Below are positions 33,536-44,870 of a DNA stretch of 64,000 nucleotides, piece by piece. Under the pieces are notes generated by a model. That model was given only the letters and a program-made list of their open reading frames with translations. It made no database searches and was not told where the DNA came from. Source of the stretch: Pelobates cultripes (Eukaryota; Chordata; Amphibia; Anura; Pelobatidae); NCBI GenBank assembly GCA_933207985.1, contig OW240912.1, forward strand, positions 366,665,165 through 366,729,164, read 5' to 3'. The position numbers and the translations under genes are program-made. Positions within the stretch are counted from its first letter, which is position 1, and every line of letters starts with the position of its first letter.

Positions 33536-34847
33536 AATAATCAATTGAAAGGAATACCGCACTCTAAATGACGCCAAAATAGGTATATTTGAAATATATT
33601 CAAAAGGCAATAAATATTACAATAGCACTGTGAAGGGAAAACTAACAACACACACAGAGTAACTATTTACATTCATAGAGCCCATCAATCACCTGACCAG
33701 TACCTATGGTTCATGATGTACATAACCAGCTGAACACAAATACTTTACACCAAGTTTAAATCAGTAAATAGTTATTCAATAATTCATGCACAGGTGATAG
33801 TAATCACTGTCAATGACACCGGTGGATCCACCCTCTAATTCATAAAGATAAGAATATATGTATAAACATAGGCTAGTAAAGAAAGGAAAAAATGGAAAAA
33901 AATTAAAATGCAAAAAAGAAAAATAATGAGAAAAGGAACGGAAAAAAATAAGAAAAAATACACAAAAATATATAAAAATGTATGTATATAAAATCCACTG
34001 ATAAGAATGGATATAACTTTTCCATATATATGATAGTAGAAAAAAGGAACAAATAATTCCACAAAGGGAGGGAAAGATTATCAAAAAGGATGGATCCTTT
34101 AAAATTAATCCTGTACAATAAAGAAAGTCCATATGGAATTGATGCTGAAAATAATCACTGAGTGAGCTCTGGTTGATAGCTGGAGTCCGGCAGTCGTTAT
34201 AGGCTCAGGCTGTGGTGCAGGTGGCTGGTGGGCTGTGGGCCCAAAGAAGAAGAAGGGTGGGATCCAACCTTTTTGATAATCATTTCCTCCCTTTGTGGAA
34301 ATATTTGTTTATTTTTTTCTACTATCATATATATGGAATAGTTATATCCATTCTAATCAGTGGATTTTATATCCATACATTTTAAAATATATTTGTGTAT
34401 TTTTTCTTATTTTTTTTGTTCCTTTTCTCATTATTATTTTCCCCCCATTTTTCTTTTTTTGCATTTTGTTCATTTTTTCCCCATTTTTTTCTTTCTTTAC
34501 TAGCCTATGTTTATACATATATTCTTATCTTTATGAATTAGAGGCTGAATCCACCGGTGTCATTGGCAGTGATTACTATCACCTGTGCATGAATTATTGA
34601 ATAACTATTTACTGATTTAAACTTGGTGTAAAGTATTTGTGTTCAGCTGGTTATGTACATCATGAACCATAGGTACTGGTCAGGTGATTGATGGGCTCTA
34701 TGAATGTAAATATTTACTCTGTGTGTGTTGTTAGTTTTCCCTTCACAGTGCTATTGTAATATTTATTGCCTTTTGTATATATTTCAAATATAACTATTTT
34801 GGCGTCATTTAGAGTGCGGTATTCCTTTCAATTGATTATATTCCTAT
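33536..34847. repeat. Long inverted repeat (two ~570-bp arms)
   Basis: The left arm starts AATCAATTGAAAGGAATACC and the right arm ends GGTATTCCTTTCAATTGATT. Matching continues inward through GAGCCCATCAATCACCTGAC, CACAGGTGATAGTAATCACT and the AT-rich segment to AACAAATAATTCCACAAAGG. The inner limits are about 34100 and 34260, leaving roughly 150 bp of spacer. The arms differ at perhaps one position in ten, with small indels. Open frames in the two arms are mirror images of each other, not genes. Transposon type is unknown. Confidence 0.88.
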
Positions 34848-34914
34848 TTGTCATAGCTCCGGGAAGAGTTATGTTTTAATTTTGCCACTATTAATAAAGA
34901 AAATTAAAAAATGA

Positions 34915-35110
34915 CAGTTATTCATTCAAGCGTGAATTGCCAGAATTCTAAATGAGTTCACATTCATGTTTGAATTTTGGGCAAAAAAATAGCCAAACTG
35001 ATAACATAACTGATTTGGAGAATTTAGTACATTTCAGCTATTTTGACAGAAAGGTTTGCTTTGAATACATTCTAAATGTCTGACAGCTCACACTTTAGTA
35101 AATAACCCTG
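34915..35110. mobile_element. Palindromic MITE copy
   Basis: Related to the copies at 6090, 21060, 23880 and 61980 through ATAGCCAAACTGATAAC, TTCAGCTATTTTGAC and TTAGTAAATAACCCTG. It is more diverged than the others. Confidence 0.5.
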
Positions 35111-35296
35111 TTGGTGTAATTTTATTATGGCTCGAATGTTCCTTTAGGCCTATGTTAACAAATAAGTTAAATAATTGAGCCAAGAAAAAGACACAAAATG
35201 TATTGTTTCCATTATATCACAAAAAAGCGCATTGTTTAGCACGAGGTACATATAATAAAATTTTAACAGAAATGCAGGACAAAGTCCCATACTCAC

Positions 35297-35400
35297 TGGT
35301 TTAGCGTTTAACATCAAGTTTCTGTTAGCACTGCCTGGCTTGAAATGACAGCACAGCTTTGTACTCCGTGAATCAGAGTTCTTGTGATTGACTCGGACAA
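35297..35400 (-). other. Candidate 5' non-coding exon of SLC25A15
   Basis: On the minus strand, CTAAACCA|gtgagtatg is a good splice donor at 35296. It lies upstream of the acceptor at 31811 that begins the first coding exon. An untranslated first exon is expected for this gene, but nothing else marks this one, and the region is not CpG-rich. The upper limit is arbitrary. Confidence 0.2.
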
Positions 35401-35883
35401 TCTGTCTGTTTGTTTAGTGTCCTAATCCCTGCCACTATGATGATACTTTCACCCTGTCTGCATACATGTCCTATTGTAGCCCTTTCACAATACACCCTTC
35501 TCCTGTTATTTTAGCATTACAGATTTATGTAAACTTAATTTCCCATAATTCCCAACCTGTCTTTAGGCTCCAGGCTGGCTAATCATCATGGGAAATATGG
35601 TCCACAAACATCTGCAGTGCCAATGTTAGACATCCATTGTCGAGAGTTTTTTCTCCTTCAAAAGCTCCAAATGTTTTGTTCTGTAAGGTCTTTTTGTCAT
35701 TTTTTCTTAATTTTGCCAATGTATCTTTGCTTTATTATTTTTGAAATATGCGAATATTACAAATGTATTTACATTATTATTATATTAGGGTGAACAGATG
35801 GACCAGTGCACAAGTCCTACAGCTGTTTGTGTCATACAGGATTGTATACATTATTACTTAGTAACTTGGAGCATTATTATGTT

Positions 35884-36279
35884 TTAAAGGACCACTATAG
35901 ACACCCAGACCACTTCAGCTTAATGAAGTGGTCTGGGTGCCAGGTCCATCTAGGGTTAACCCTGCCTGCTGTAAACATAGCAGTTTCAGAGAATATGGGT
36001 TTTAATCCAGCCTCTAGTGGCTGTCTCATTGACAGCCGCTAGGGGCGCTTCCACGCTTCTCACTGTTATTTTCACAGTGAGAAGATGCCAGCGTCCATAG
36101 GAAAGCATTGAAAATGCTTTCCTATGGACTGGCTGGATGCGCGCGCGGCTCTTGACGCATATATGCATTCAGCCGATGACGGGGAAAGGAGGCGGAGAGT
36201 GGAGAAAAGGTAAGTGATTTAACCCCTTCCTCACCTTAGAGCCCGGCGGTATTTTCCTGGCACTATAGTGGTCCATTAA
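35884..36279. mobile_element. T2/Kolobok-like MITE
   Basis: It starts TTAAAGGACCACTATAG and ends CTATAGTGGTCCATTAA, with TTAA at both edges. A strong hairpin, CACCCAGACCACTTCAG against GAAGTGGTCTGGGTG, sits at the left end. A second hairpin near 36085-36125 has GTCCATAGGAAAGCATT against ATGCTTTCCTATGGAC. It is the same family as 62868-63374. Confidence 0.85.
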
Positions 36280-36529
36280 GGCTGTAAAATGGCATTAGTC
36301 ATGGTCTGAGTTATAAATCTACAGAATTACATTTTTATTTTATTATTGTAAATCTTTCTTTTATTGAGACAATGAGTTATGCAGTACAGAATGCAAACAA
36401 AAGTAAAGGAGTTAGTGCATATGACAAGACGTTAAACATACAGTTGACATGTATACTCCTGGATAATCTGTCTCATTTTTTATGTAGAGTGATCATTCTA
36501 GGCTAACTAGGAACAGCAGGCTATACCAT

Positions 36530-38060
36530 GTAGCAGGGGTTCCCAATAAATTTTTCCCATGGAACCATTTGACATAGTATATCAACATCATGGACCCACC
36601 CCCCCCACACCCCCAAAAAAATACAAAAATTGCACATTTTTTGTATGTGCCGGTGTGTGACAAGGTGTGTTTATGTGTGCTTTTATGTGCCAGTGTGCGT
36701 ATCTGTGTGTGTGTGTATATCTGACACACAGATACACACACACATTGGCACATAATGGCACACAGATGCACACACCTTGACACACCGTGTGTATCTGTGT
36801 GTGTGTATGTATGTGTGTATCTGTGTGTCAAGATGTGTGTATCTGTGTGTCAAAGTGTGTGTATCTGTGTTTGTATGTGCCAATGTGTATGAATCAGACA
36901 CACAGTTACACACACACTGGCAGATAGTGGCCCACAGATACACACACTGACAAAGATTCACACACCTTGACACACAGTGTGTGTATGTATCTGTGTGTCA
37001 AGGTGTGTGTATCTATGTTTCAAAGTGTGTGTATCTGTGTTTGTATGTGCCAGTGTGTGTCAAGGTGTGTATATCTGTGTTTTTTCTATGCACCAGTGTG
37101 TGCATCTCTGTGTCAGTGTGTATCTGTGTGTGTGTGTATGTATATGTACCTGACACACAGATACACACACACACTGGCACATAGTGACATAGTGATAGAG
37201 ATACACACTGACACACACCTTGACACACAGATACACACTGACACACACACACATCTTGACTCACAAATACACACACACTCAGATACACGAAGTGACATAG
37301 ACACACACACTTGCACCCACAGATACACACTGGCACATACACACTGACACTCTCAGATACACACACACTGACATACACAGGCACATACAAACACACTGAT
37401 ACACACTGGCACATACATACACACACACTTAGATACACACAGTGACACATACACAAACCTTGACATACAGATACACACACTGACATACTCAGACACACAT
37501 ACATACACTATCACTGACAAACACACATACTCTTTTACAGAAACACATACAAACACATATACACTCTCGCTGACAAGAACAGATACATTGTCACTGACAA
37601 ACACATACACTCCTACACGCTCACTGACAAGCACACATTCACTCTCACTGACAAACACACATATACTCTTTGACAGACACACAAACACATTAAAATTTTT
37701 TTTACATTTTACTCCACCTAGCCCCCCTACCTTTAAAAGTGCTGGCATAGAGTCCCTGGGGTCCAGTGGGGCTGCTGAGCGGCTGGCGTGCAGGTGGCGA
37801 GGGAGCAGTGATCTTCCTGCTCAGCTCCCTCGCGCCCTCTTAGTAATGCCGGAGTGACATCACTGCTGTGCGCACGAGGGAGCTGAGCAGGGAGATCACT
37901 GCTCACTGCTCCCTCGCTGCCCGCGGCCATTTTATTTTTTAAAACCCCTTCAGCCACTTACCTTTTTCCAGCGCCGGGCTCTCTTGGCACTGGTGACCTC
38001 TCCTCCCCACTCTGACGTCAGATCCGAATGCGCATGCGCATGTGCTGACTTCAATTAGTA
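36530..38060. mobile_element. Probable hAT-like element with GT/AC minisatellite
   Basis: CAGGGGTTCCCAATAAATTT (36534) is a hAT-type end. A ~1-kb GT/AC array follows (about 36640-37690). A GC-rich palindrome comes next (CGCGCC...CAGCTCCCTCG against CGAGGGAGCTGAGCAGG, about 37795-37915). The segment 37935-38030 (AACCCCTTCAGCCACTTA, CCAGCGCCGGGCTC, CTGACGTCAG) is the reverse complement of 63200-63290 in the T2 MITE. I could not find the matching right terminus, so the element is truncated or composite. Confidence 0.5.
36640..37690. repeat. GT/AC minisatellite that changes strand several times
   Basis: The plus strand alternates between GT-rich blocks (GTGTGTATCTGTGTGTCAAG units) and AC-rich blocks (CACAGATACACACACTGACA units). 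Approximate limits are GT 36650-36720, AC 36722-36780, GT 36786-36895, AC 36896-36976, GT 36978-37150 and AC 37152-37690. The array therefore contains several inverted copies. All open frames in it are compositional. Confidence 0.85.
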
Positions 38061-39400
38061 ATTCACACAGGTTTTACCACTGGAGTCCGGCTTAAGAGAT
38101 AAAAATTTGCATTATACCATGCTAGGTCAAATTACTTATACAGCAATGCTTGGCATGAGAGCTGAGTAAAAGCATAAGTGAATAAGCAGAAATAAAACGA
38201 AGAAACACAGGAAACAGAGTAAAGTGTGATCGGAGCATTTGAATCGCTCAAACTGGAGCCATCTTCTGCATGGTTTGAGAAGGAGTCCGTGGTGGTACTT
38301 TAGCGGACCCAAGTAGAGGGTTACGATGCAGGCCCCGCAAGTTGGTAGTCGGAGCAGTCATCCGACACCCCTGCGGGGGTCATGTCTCGCGATCAGGCTC
38401 AGGCCGCTTTGGGGAGCAGTGCAGCGTCGTGTAGGTGAGATGCCCCTCCTGCCTCGGTGCTGTGGGAGAGCTGGTACACTCTTGGCATGAGCCTGGGATC
38501 CATTGAGGTCCAGGGTCTTCCCGGTCAAGATGGTGCAGTGGGCCCTGCGTGTTACAGTTGTGTGTCGTCGTTTGTGCCTTGTGGCCCTCCGCGTGTGTGG
38601 CCGGTACCTGTGGGTTGTAGCCCTTGTCGCTCTCAGCCCAGGTTGGCATCTTGAGTAGGTTTCTGAAGTGGGGGACAACGTTGCGCCTTTGAGAGGCTTC
38701 CCAGGCCTCCACTTGCTGCAAACTAGATCCCTTTTGGTTGGTATACTTGTAGCCTTTGCCGGCCTTACGCGAGCCAGCAGCTTAGCCCAGAATTGGTCAA
38801 AAATTATTTCAAGAGCGTCCATTGCTCTAGCACAGGGGCCTATTGTGTCAGGTTGCTCGAGCTGCGTGCCGCGTGTAGCTGGGTCTGATGCATCCGCCAT
38901 CTTGGAGACCTCCCCACTTGTTCAGCTTGTGAGGGCTGCTGGATCCTCAGACATGTATGAGGCTGCGGCAACTCAGTTCGGCGGGGACCAGGATAACCCC
39001 CACGGTCCACAGGGGGTCGGGGACTGAGTCGTGCTCGCGTGTGGCTTGGTGCAGCAGGAGGAAAGCGGCTGTCTTTCCACTCCACCATCTCCAGTAGGCC
39101 TCAACCTGCTGTCGCGGCTCCTGGTGTCTCTGAGCGTCAGGTCTGGTAACCAGTGCAGGCTTCCCCAATCTTTATGGCTCAATATTGAGAGTATTCCAGA
39201 ACTTTGGCTCGAGAAATCATCGGGTAGATCACCCGTACAGCAGGAGCTCATGCAAGACACGTCTTGGCGGCTCGCTGGTCATGCTTCGCCCCCTCTACAC
39301 AATTTAATTTCATCTGTTGGAGACCATGCGTCCAGTCATAAAATATCAAAATGTAAAAACAAGAGAAACGTTACCTATAGTGAGAGGAAATAAGATAAAA
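38060..39400 (-). mobile_element. Putative LINE 5' region with ORF1 start
   Basis: On the minus strand a GC-richer leader (from about 39390, with AGCGAGCCGCCAAGACG) leads to an ATG at 38900. This opens a 180-codon frame beginning MADASDPATRGTQLEQPD. Its start resembles ORF1 of frog L1-like LINEs, with FDQFWAKLLARV. The rest, rich in Arg, His and Thr, looks frameshifted. The sequence 36345-36510 (ATCTTTCTTTTATTGAGACA) may belong to the same copy, interrupted by the 36530 element. No homology search was possible. Confidence 0.4.
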
Positions 39401-40206
39401 CAAAAACACCACCCACTTCCCCTGTGATATAGAATTAAACAGTTTTTAAAGTTGTTCTAGATGTTGTAAGAAAACTGCATTTTATGAGTTATGTGAGCAT
39501 CATTGCCACTGAAATATGACTATATGAGCATCATGGGAGTGGTTGTCCACAGCTACTGGAATGCAGAGACTATGGAGAATTCAATATTGCCGCCTGTGAT
39601 TTCTTGTGAATATCAATGTAAAGCCAGAGCAGCAGGGCTAGCCCAAGACATTGTGCTGCCTTGGTCCAGGATTTAAATGCTTCCCTTTCCCCCCTCCTCC
39701 CCCATAGTCATGCACACACACACACACAAGTACATCGAGAAGTCATTCATATACACAGCCAGGATAAAATATACAGAAAGATTAGCAGGTGTTTAGGCGC
39801 TTCAAGGTTATGTTGGGTGTGTATCACAAATTATAGGTGTTTCCCCAATCACCTCAATGTGTACAATAAAAAACTGGTAATGTCAAACACTACCAAATAC
39901 ATACAACACCCAAAAAATGATTTATTTAAATTAAAAATATTATTATTAATATTATTATTTTTCTACACACTGCATATATATGTCCTGTTTTAATAATATT
40001 TTTAATTTAAATAAATCGTTTTTTTGAAAAAATCCTGAGTCTGCTTCAGAGATACCATCAAAGCCAAACATTGGCACCCTAATGCTGCTTATATAGAGCC
40101 TGGCACGGCTCTACACTTGTGAGTGGAACTTTTATCATTATTCAATTACTTTCATTGTACAGATTACACTATGTGTGGTTATATTTATCTATTGTAGATC
40201 CCAAGA
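39401..40206. other. Intergenic with AT palindrome
   Basis: It contains a (CA)n at about 39715-39728. An AT-rich inverted repeat at 39915-40021 has GATTTATTTAAATTAAAAAT against TTTTTAATTTAAATAAATCG. No gene seen. Confidence 0.55.
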
Positions 40207-40279
40207 GTGGTACTTCTGCTTACCCATAGTGGATGTCTATTGGGAAGTATACATGTCTGTACATTTTACCTTCTAACCT

Positions 40280-40930
40280 GTTACACTGGGTGTTGTATAT
40301 ATACACAGCCACATTCACTCACAGACACATTCATTCACAGACACATTCACACACAGTCCCTAACACAGACAGACACACTCACAGACACACTCACAGACAC
40401 ACAGAAACAGAAATATTCTCTCGCAGAAACACAGACACTCACAGACAAGCCTGTGCAAGATATATTTTGCTGCCCCTTGCTTACCCCTTCCCTGGTCATT
40501 TTATATATACACATACATTTCCAAATGCTTTCCCTTACACCTTGGTTCACTCCACCTCATCCCAATATACCACTTGCACTTTTTCACTCTTACTGTCCCT
40601 TTCCACAGCACCAGATTGCACCCAAAGCATTTCCCACAGCACTACATATTGCACCCAATGCACCAGAATGCACCACACTTCCATGTCTCCCCCCACTTCC
40701 TTCCATCTCTCTCTTCCCCACTTTCACATCGCTCTTCCCCCTCCCTTCCATGTCTCTCTTGAACTTCCATCCATGTCTCTCTTTCTCCTTTTCACATGTC
40801 TCTCCCCCCTTCATTCCATGTCCCTATCCACGTTCCACCCATGTCTCTCTTGCCCTCTCCCATCTATGTCACTTTTTCCATCCTATGCAGTGTGCAACGG
40901 GGTAGCTGCTCACCTGCTAATTTAGTGTGT
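40280..40930. repeat. CA array followed by CT-rich array
   Basis: ACAGACACATTCACT-like units (about 40305-40450) pass into pyrimidine-rich CCATGTCTCTCTT-like units (about 40680-40880). The order of GT/CA array and then CT-rich array is the one inside the hAT element at 2219-3722, so this may be part of a related element. Terminal repeats were not found. Confidence 0.6.
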
Positions 40931-42903
40931 GTGCGGTTCCCTTATGGAGCTGCACACTACCTGAAAAAAACTGACCCATTGTGGGGCTGGCTCCGCAGAG
41001 TAGCCAAACTGAAAATATAGCTGATATAGAGAATTTTTCCAATTAAGCTATTTTGACAAATAATAAAGCGATTTTGTGTATTTAACCAAGAAGTAATACC
41101 CCATAAAAATGATGATTTTAAGAGCCTGGTACATTATACTTGTATTATATAATACATAAAATAAATCCTCTATATAACATCACTCTACAAAGGAACACAT
41201 ACATTATTACCTTCCTATATGATGTGCAGCAATAATTTTTCTTAGAATCTCTCATACCTTCATATAGGGTCTGCCAGCCACAGGATCAAATATCAATGGG
41301 TTAATGTTCCCTCTCTGGTGCTGATTGAACGTACTCCCTCTTTTTGCCACGTCCTTCTCTGTAAAGTAGTTATACAGTCAAAAGGGGATTGTGCACACAG
41401 ACCATTTCTAAATCATAAAACCAACTGTGAGATTTTAGAAATGGGCCTCTTGCCTTCTGCAGCTTTGAAGGCAGAGCTCTGAGGCTCGCAGTAGGATTGG
41501 CAGGTCACAAGGTTCCGTAAGCATATTTCTGTCTTTTTTAAACAGTCTGTCTTTCACGGAGAAGCTGGGTTAGATTATATATGATCACGTGAGGATCAGA
41601 AAAATGCTTAGCTGAGAATGTGAGATGCTAACTTCTACGAACTGCACTAGAGGTGAATGAGGATGAATGTAACAAAACTCCCAGCCACGAATATGCATCT
41701 GCTGGCATGTGGCGTGACAACTGTTGTCTATCCAGCTGACAGGACGGGCAGACAAACGCAGCATAGGGCAAAAGCTGTTGAATGCCCAGCCTGGAATTTG
41801 CCTATTAATTTAACCAGTGCCTTAAGAGATTATTATTATTATTATTATTATTTTATTATTTATATAGCGCCAGCAAATTCGGTACAATGGGTGAACTGGA
41901 TTATGGTTTCACATCCCCCAAAAATACCTTAAGACATCCCGGTTCTGCAATGAGTACTCCTGTAAAAAAAATGCAATTAAAATAAGTAGAGTGATTTGCA
42001 CCCTTTTCTAAAAAGGCCCTGTGACGTTCTCTGGGTTCATTATTTGGTTCAGTCTTTATATTCTGGCATGTGCAGGTGGAATCGGTTTTAAAAGGAAAGA
42101 GACTTGTAATAAAAAAATGTAGGACTTTATTAGTTCAAGTGCTGTTTTTAAGTATTAATGTTTATATGTCCATTAAAATCATGACTTGCTATACATAGCG
42201 TTTGTGGCCTAAATTTTTTTTGTGAGGCTTGGCCAATCACTGGATAAGCAGTTTAGCAATCGGTTGTCTCACTATCTCATTACATCAAATATATGTAATA
42301 GCTCCCACCATCCTCAACCCGAATCTCACTGAGCATGATAGGAGATATAGTCCAGGCAACTCCATGAATTTCCAAGAATGAATTGAGTTATTTTTTTCTC
42401 CTGGCCTCTGCATCATGTAAAGGCAACAATTAGAACCGCGCAAAAGGGTGTTTTGACACTGTCAGGGATATTCACTAGACATGCGCAAAAATTAGCTAAA
42501 TCAGTTATTCTGAATCCAATTCCTTTTAATTCACCTCCAAAAAACCAAATGTATTGATTCATTATATTATTTCCAAAGCTCCAAATGTTGAGTAATTAAA
42601 TCCAAATGGCAAAATTAAGGCAGAAATAGCCCAGTTCAATTTAATGAGCATAAGTTATTTCACGCATTACGTGCCCTTTAAGACTGCAGATCTCCTTCCC
42701 CCAGGGTTATGCCAGGGTGATGATGTCCACTACAGTTGAGCTCAATAGGATAATGTTGCACAATTAATGATTTAAAAAAAAAAATGCCAGCATTGCAGGT
42801 TTTTTAAATACAACACATGTTGAAGGTTATAGTGCTTTAATGATGCAAATAGATGACAGTAGTCTCACTAACACATTATGTTACATATGGACACTGCAGT
42901 GTA
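40931..42903. other. Intergenic, L2 tail, no gene seen
   Basis: A palindromic-MITE fragment is at about 40995-41085 (TAGCCAAACTGAAAATATAG, TTAAGCTATTTTGACAAATA). A reverse L2 tail is at 41826-41890 (ATTATTATTATTTATATAGC, CCAGCAAATTCGGTACAATG). The rest is unassigned. Confidence 0.5.
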
Positions 42904-43389
42904 CAGTGGAACCTTGAAACTCAGACTTAATCCGTTCCAAAAGGCTGTTTGAGATTCCATTTTTTTCGAGAATCAAATCAACATTTCCCTTAATAATTAA
43001 TGTAAATTTGTTTAATCCGTTCCAGACCCCCACAAATTTTACAGTTTAAGAATACCTTACATGCTTAAAATCATGTACAAAAATAATAATAAACACAATG
43101 TACAGTAAATGAAATGAAAATGTAACTTCACTTTACCTGTAATGATTAGAGTTGATGGCATAAGTGGAAAGTAGAAGAGATATTATCGTTTGGATGGGAT
43201 AGGTAATTGTTCTTCTGGCGTTCCAAATGTGTCTAAAGTGAGACATAGCATTATCATTGAACATGTTTGTGGCATGATTTGTTCGGGTACTGAGGATCGT
43301 TTGTGTACCAAGACGTTTTTTTCCCTACATTTTTGTTCAACTACAGAATTGTTCAGGTAAGGGACCATTCGACTTGCGAGGTTCAACTG
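42904..43389. mobile_element. pogo/Tigger-like MITE
   Basis: The termini CAGTGGAACCTTGAAACTC and its diverged complement GACTTGCGAGGTTCAACTG are each flanked by TA (42902-42903 and 43390-43391). Subterminal AATCCGTTCC repeats near 42930 and 43015 fit this group. The 486-bp element has no transposase. Confidence 0.7.
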
Positions 43390-43978
43390 TATGTGTAAGT
43401 TATATGCACATGTATAAACATTCTGTTAGCAATGTATTTTTGTTACATTGCTTTCTTCTTTCTTTGTTGGTTTAATTGATTAATGGGAAGTTGTTTGCAC
43501 ATTTTATTGACTCAGAGATGTGTTCGTAGTGTTCTTCTTAAAGCTCTCCCTATTTCTCTTAATCCCTTATAACAGCGATTCCCAGAGTGTGTGTGTGCGG
43601 CACCGCAACAGGCACACAGGGGCGCTGCGACAGGCACACAGGGGTGCCGCAGAATGTTTCCCCGGTACTATTATTGTAGCAACAGGTAAACAGTACTACT
43701 GAACAGTTGCCTGGTCAAGTGCTGCGGTCCCTTAAGACCGCGACCGGGCCCCTGTAATGTCGTCCGGCTGGGAGGAAGTGACAACCTGTCACTTCCTCCC
43801 AACGTCATGCAGGGAGACAGTGCAGGAGGGAGAGGAGGCAGCCACAGCAGGAGGGGAGAGATGCACGAAGAGCTCCAGACCCCTAACTCCCACCAGCCAG
43901 CAGCAGGACTCCAAGCCACCCTCCTGGACACACCAGGTAAGCTAACAGGAAGGTGGCTGGAGATATTAAGAATATAAC
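43390..43978. other. Unassigned, hAT-like fragment
   Basis: CAGCGATTCCCAGAGTGTGTG at 43574 resembles a hAT end. CGGCACC...GGCACACAGGGG repeats and an inverted pair (GGGAGGAAGTGACA against TGTCACTTCCTCCC, near 43770-43800) follow. No right end was found. Confidence 0.45.
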
Positions 43979-44330
43979 TTGTGTGTGTGTATGTATGAGT
44001 GTGAGTATGTGTGTGTATGGGTGTGTATGTATGAGTGTGAGTGTGTGTGTTTGAGTGTTTGTGTGTGTGATTGTATGAGTGTGAGTGTGTGTGTATGTAT
44101 GAGTGTGTGTATGTATGACTGTGTGTGTGTATGTATGAGTGTAATGGTGTTATGGAGACAGGCTCAGACACTGAGTGTAGTGGTGTTGTGGAGACAGGCT
44201 CAGGTGTGTTGTGGAGACAGGCTCAGGCACTGAGTGTAGTGGTGTTGTGGAGACAGGCTCAGGCACCGAGTGAAGTGGTGTTGTGAAGACATTCTCAGAC
44301 ACCGAGTGTAGTGGTATTATGGATACAGGC
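43979..44330. repeat. GT minisatellite and ~40-bp tandem repeat
   Basis: A GTGTGTATGTATGAGTGTGA array (to about 44140) is followed by about five units of GTGGTGTTGTGGAGACAGGC plus TCAGGCACTGAGTGTA. The second array abuts the CR1-like ORF1 remnant. Confidence 0.85.
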
Positions 44331-44870
44331 TTGGAGACTATGGTGAGGCCTAATAGAAAGCAGTTGTTTTGGGGGGATTCTATCATAAGAGGTGTAGAGC
44401 TGGACAATAGTGGCCTTGTGAGATGTCTTCCTGGAGCTACTGCTCACAGAGACAGGAGACGTATTTGTAATATTGTTAAGCGAGCAAAGCAGGAAGGGGA
44501 ATTGGATGTACTTGTCTATCTAGGGACAAATTACTTGGCATCTATGGACAAACTACTTGGCTTGCAATGAGGTTTCAGAGATAAAGGAAGTTTTTTGTAT
44601 TTTTGCCAATGATATACGGCAGGTTGCTTCCACGCTGTCATTCTCTGAAGTTCTGCATGTGCATAACACTCAGAACAACAGGTGGATGCGTATTAGGGTG
44701 GATGCGTATTAGGGACTTTAAGTTGTGGCTTGGTGAATGGTGTCGGGAGCAAGGATTTGGCTTTATTTCTCATGGTAGCTCTGTTTGGAATGGAAATAAA
44801 CTGTACAAAAAAGATGGTTTGCATCTTTCTCAATAGGGAACAAATGTTCTCAGTGAGCAGTTCAGAAAGT
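44331..44870 (+). pseudogene. CR1-like LINE ORF1 remnant (SGNH hydrolase domain)
   Basis: LFWGDSIIRGVELDN (near 44368) carries the GDS motif, VYLGTN (near 44515) the GTN motif, and KKDGLHLSQ (near 44809) the terminal Asp-His motif of an SGNH hydrolase (esterase) domain. This is the domain described in ORF1 of CR1-type LINEs. A stop at 44570 and at least one frame change near 44590-44700, where GTATTAGGGTGGATGC is partly duplicated, break the reading frame. Confidence 0.7.

Noticed and set aside
33776..34600. Two similar Phe/Tyr-rich membrane-like frames (33776-34132 minus, 34295-34600 plus)
   Set aside because: They are mirror copies from the two arms of the long inverted repeat.
36493..37748. 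Multiple overlapping open frames on both strands
   Set aside because: Compositional frames in the GT/AC minisatellite.
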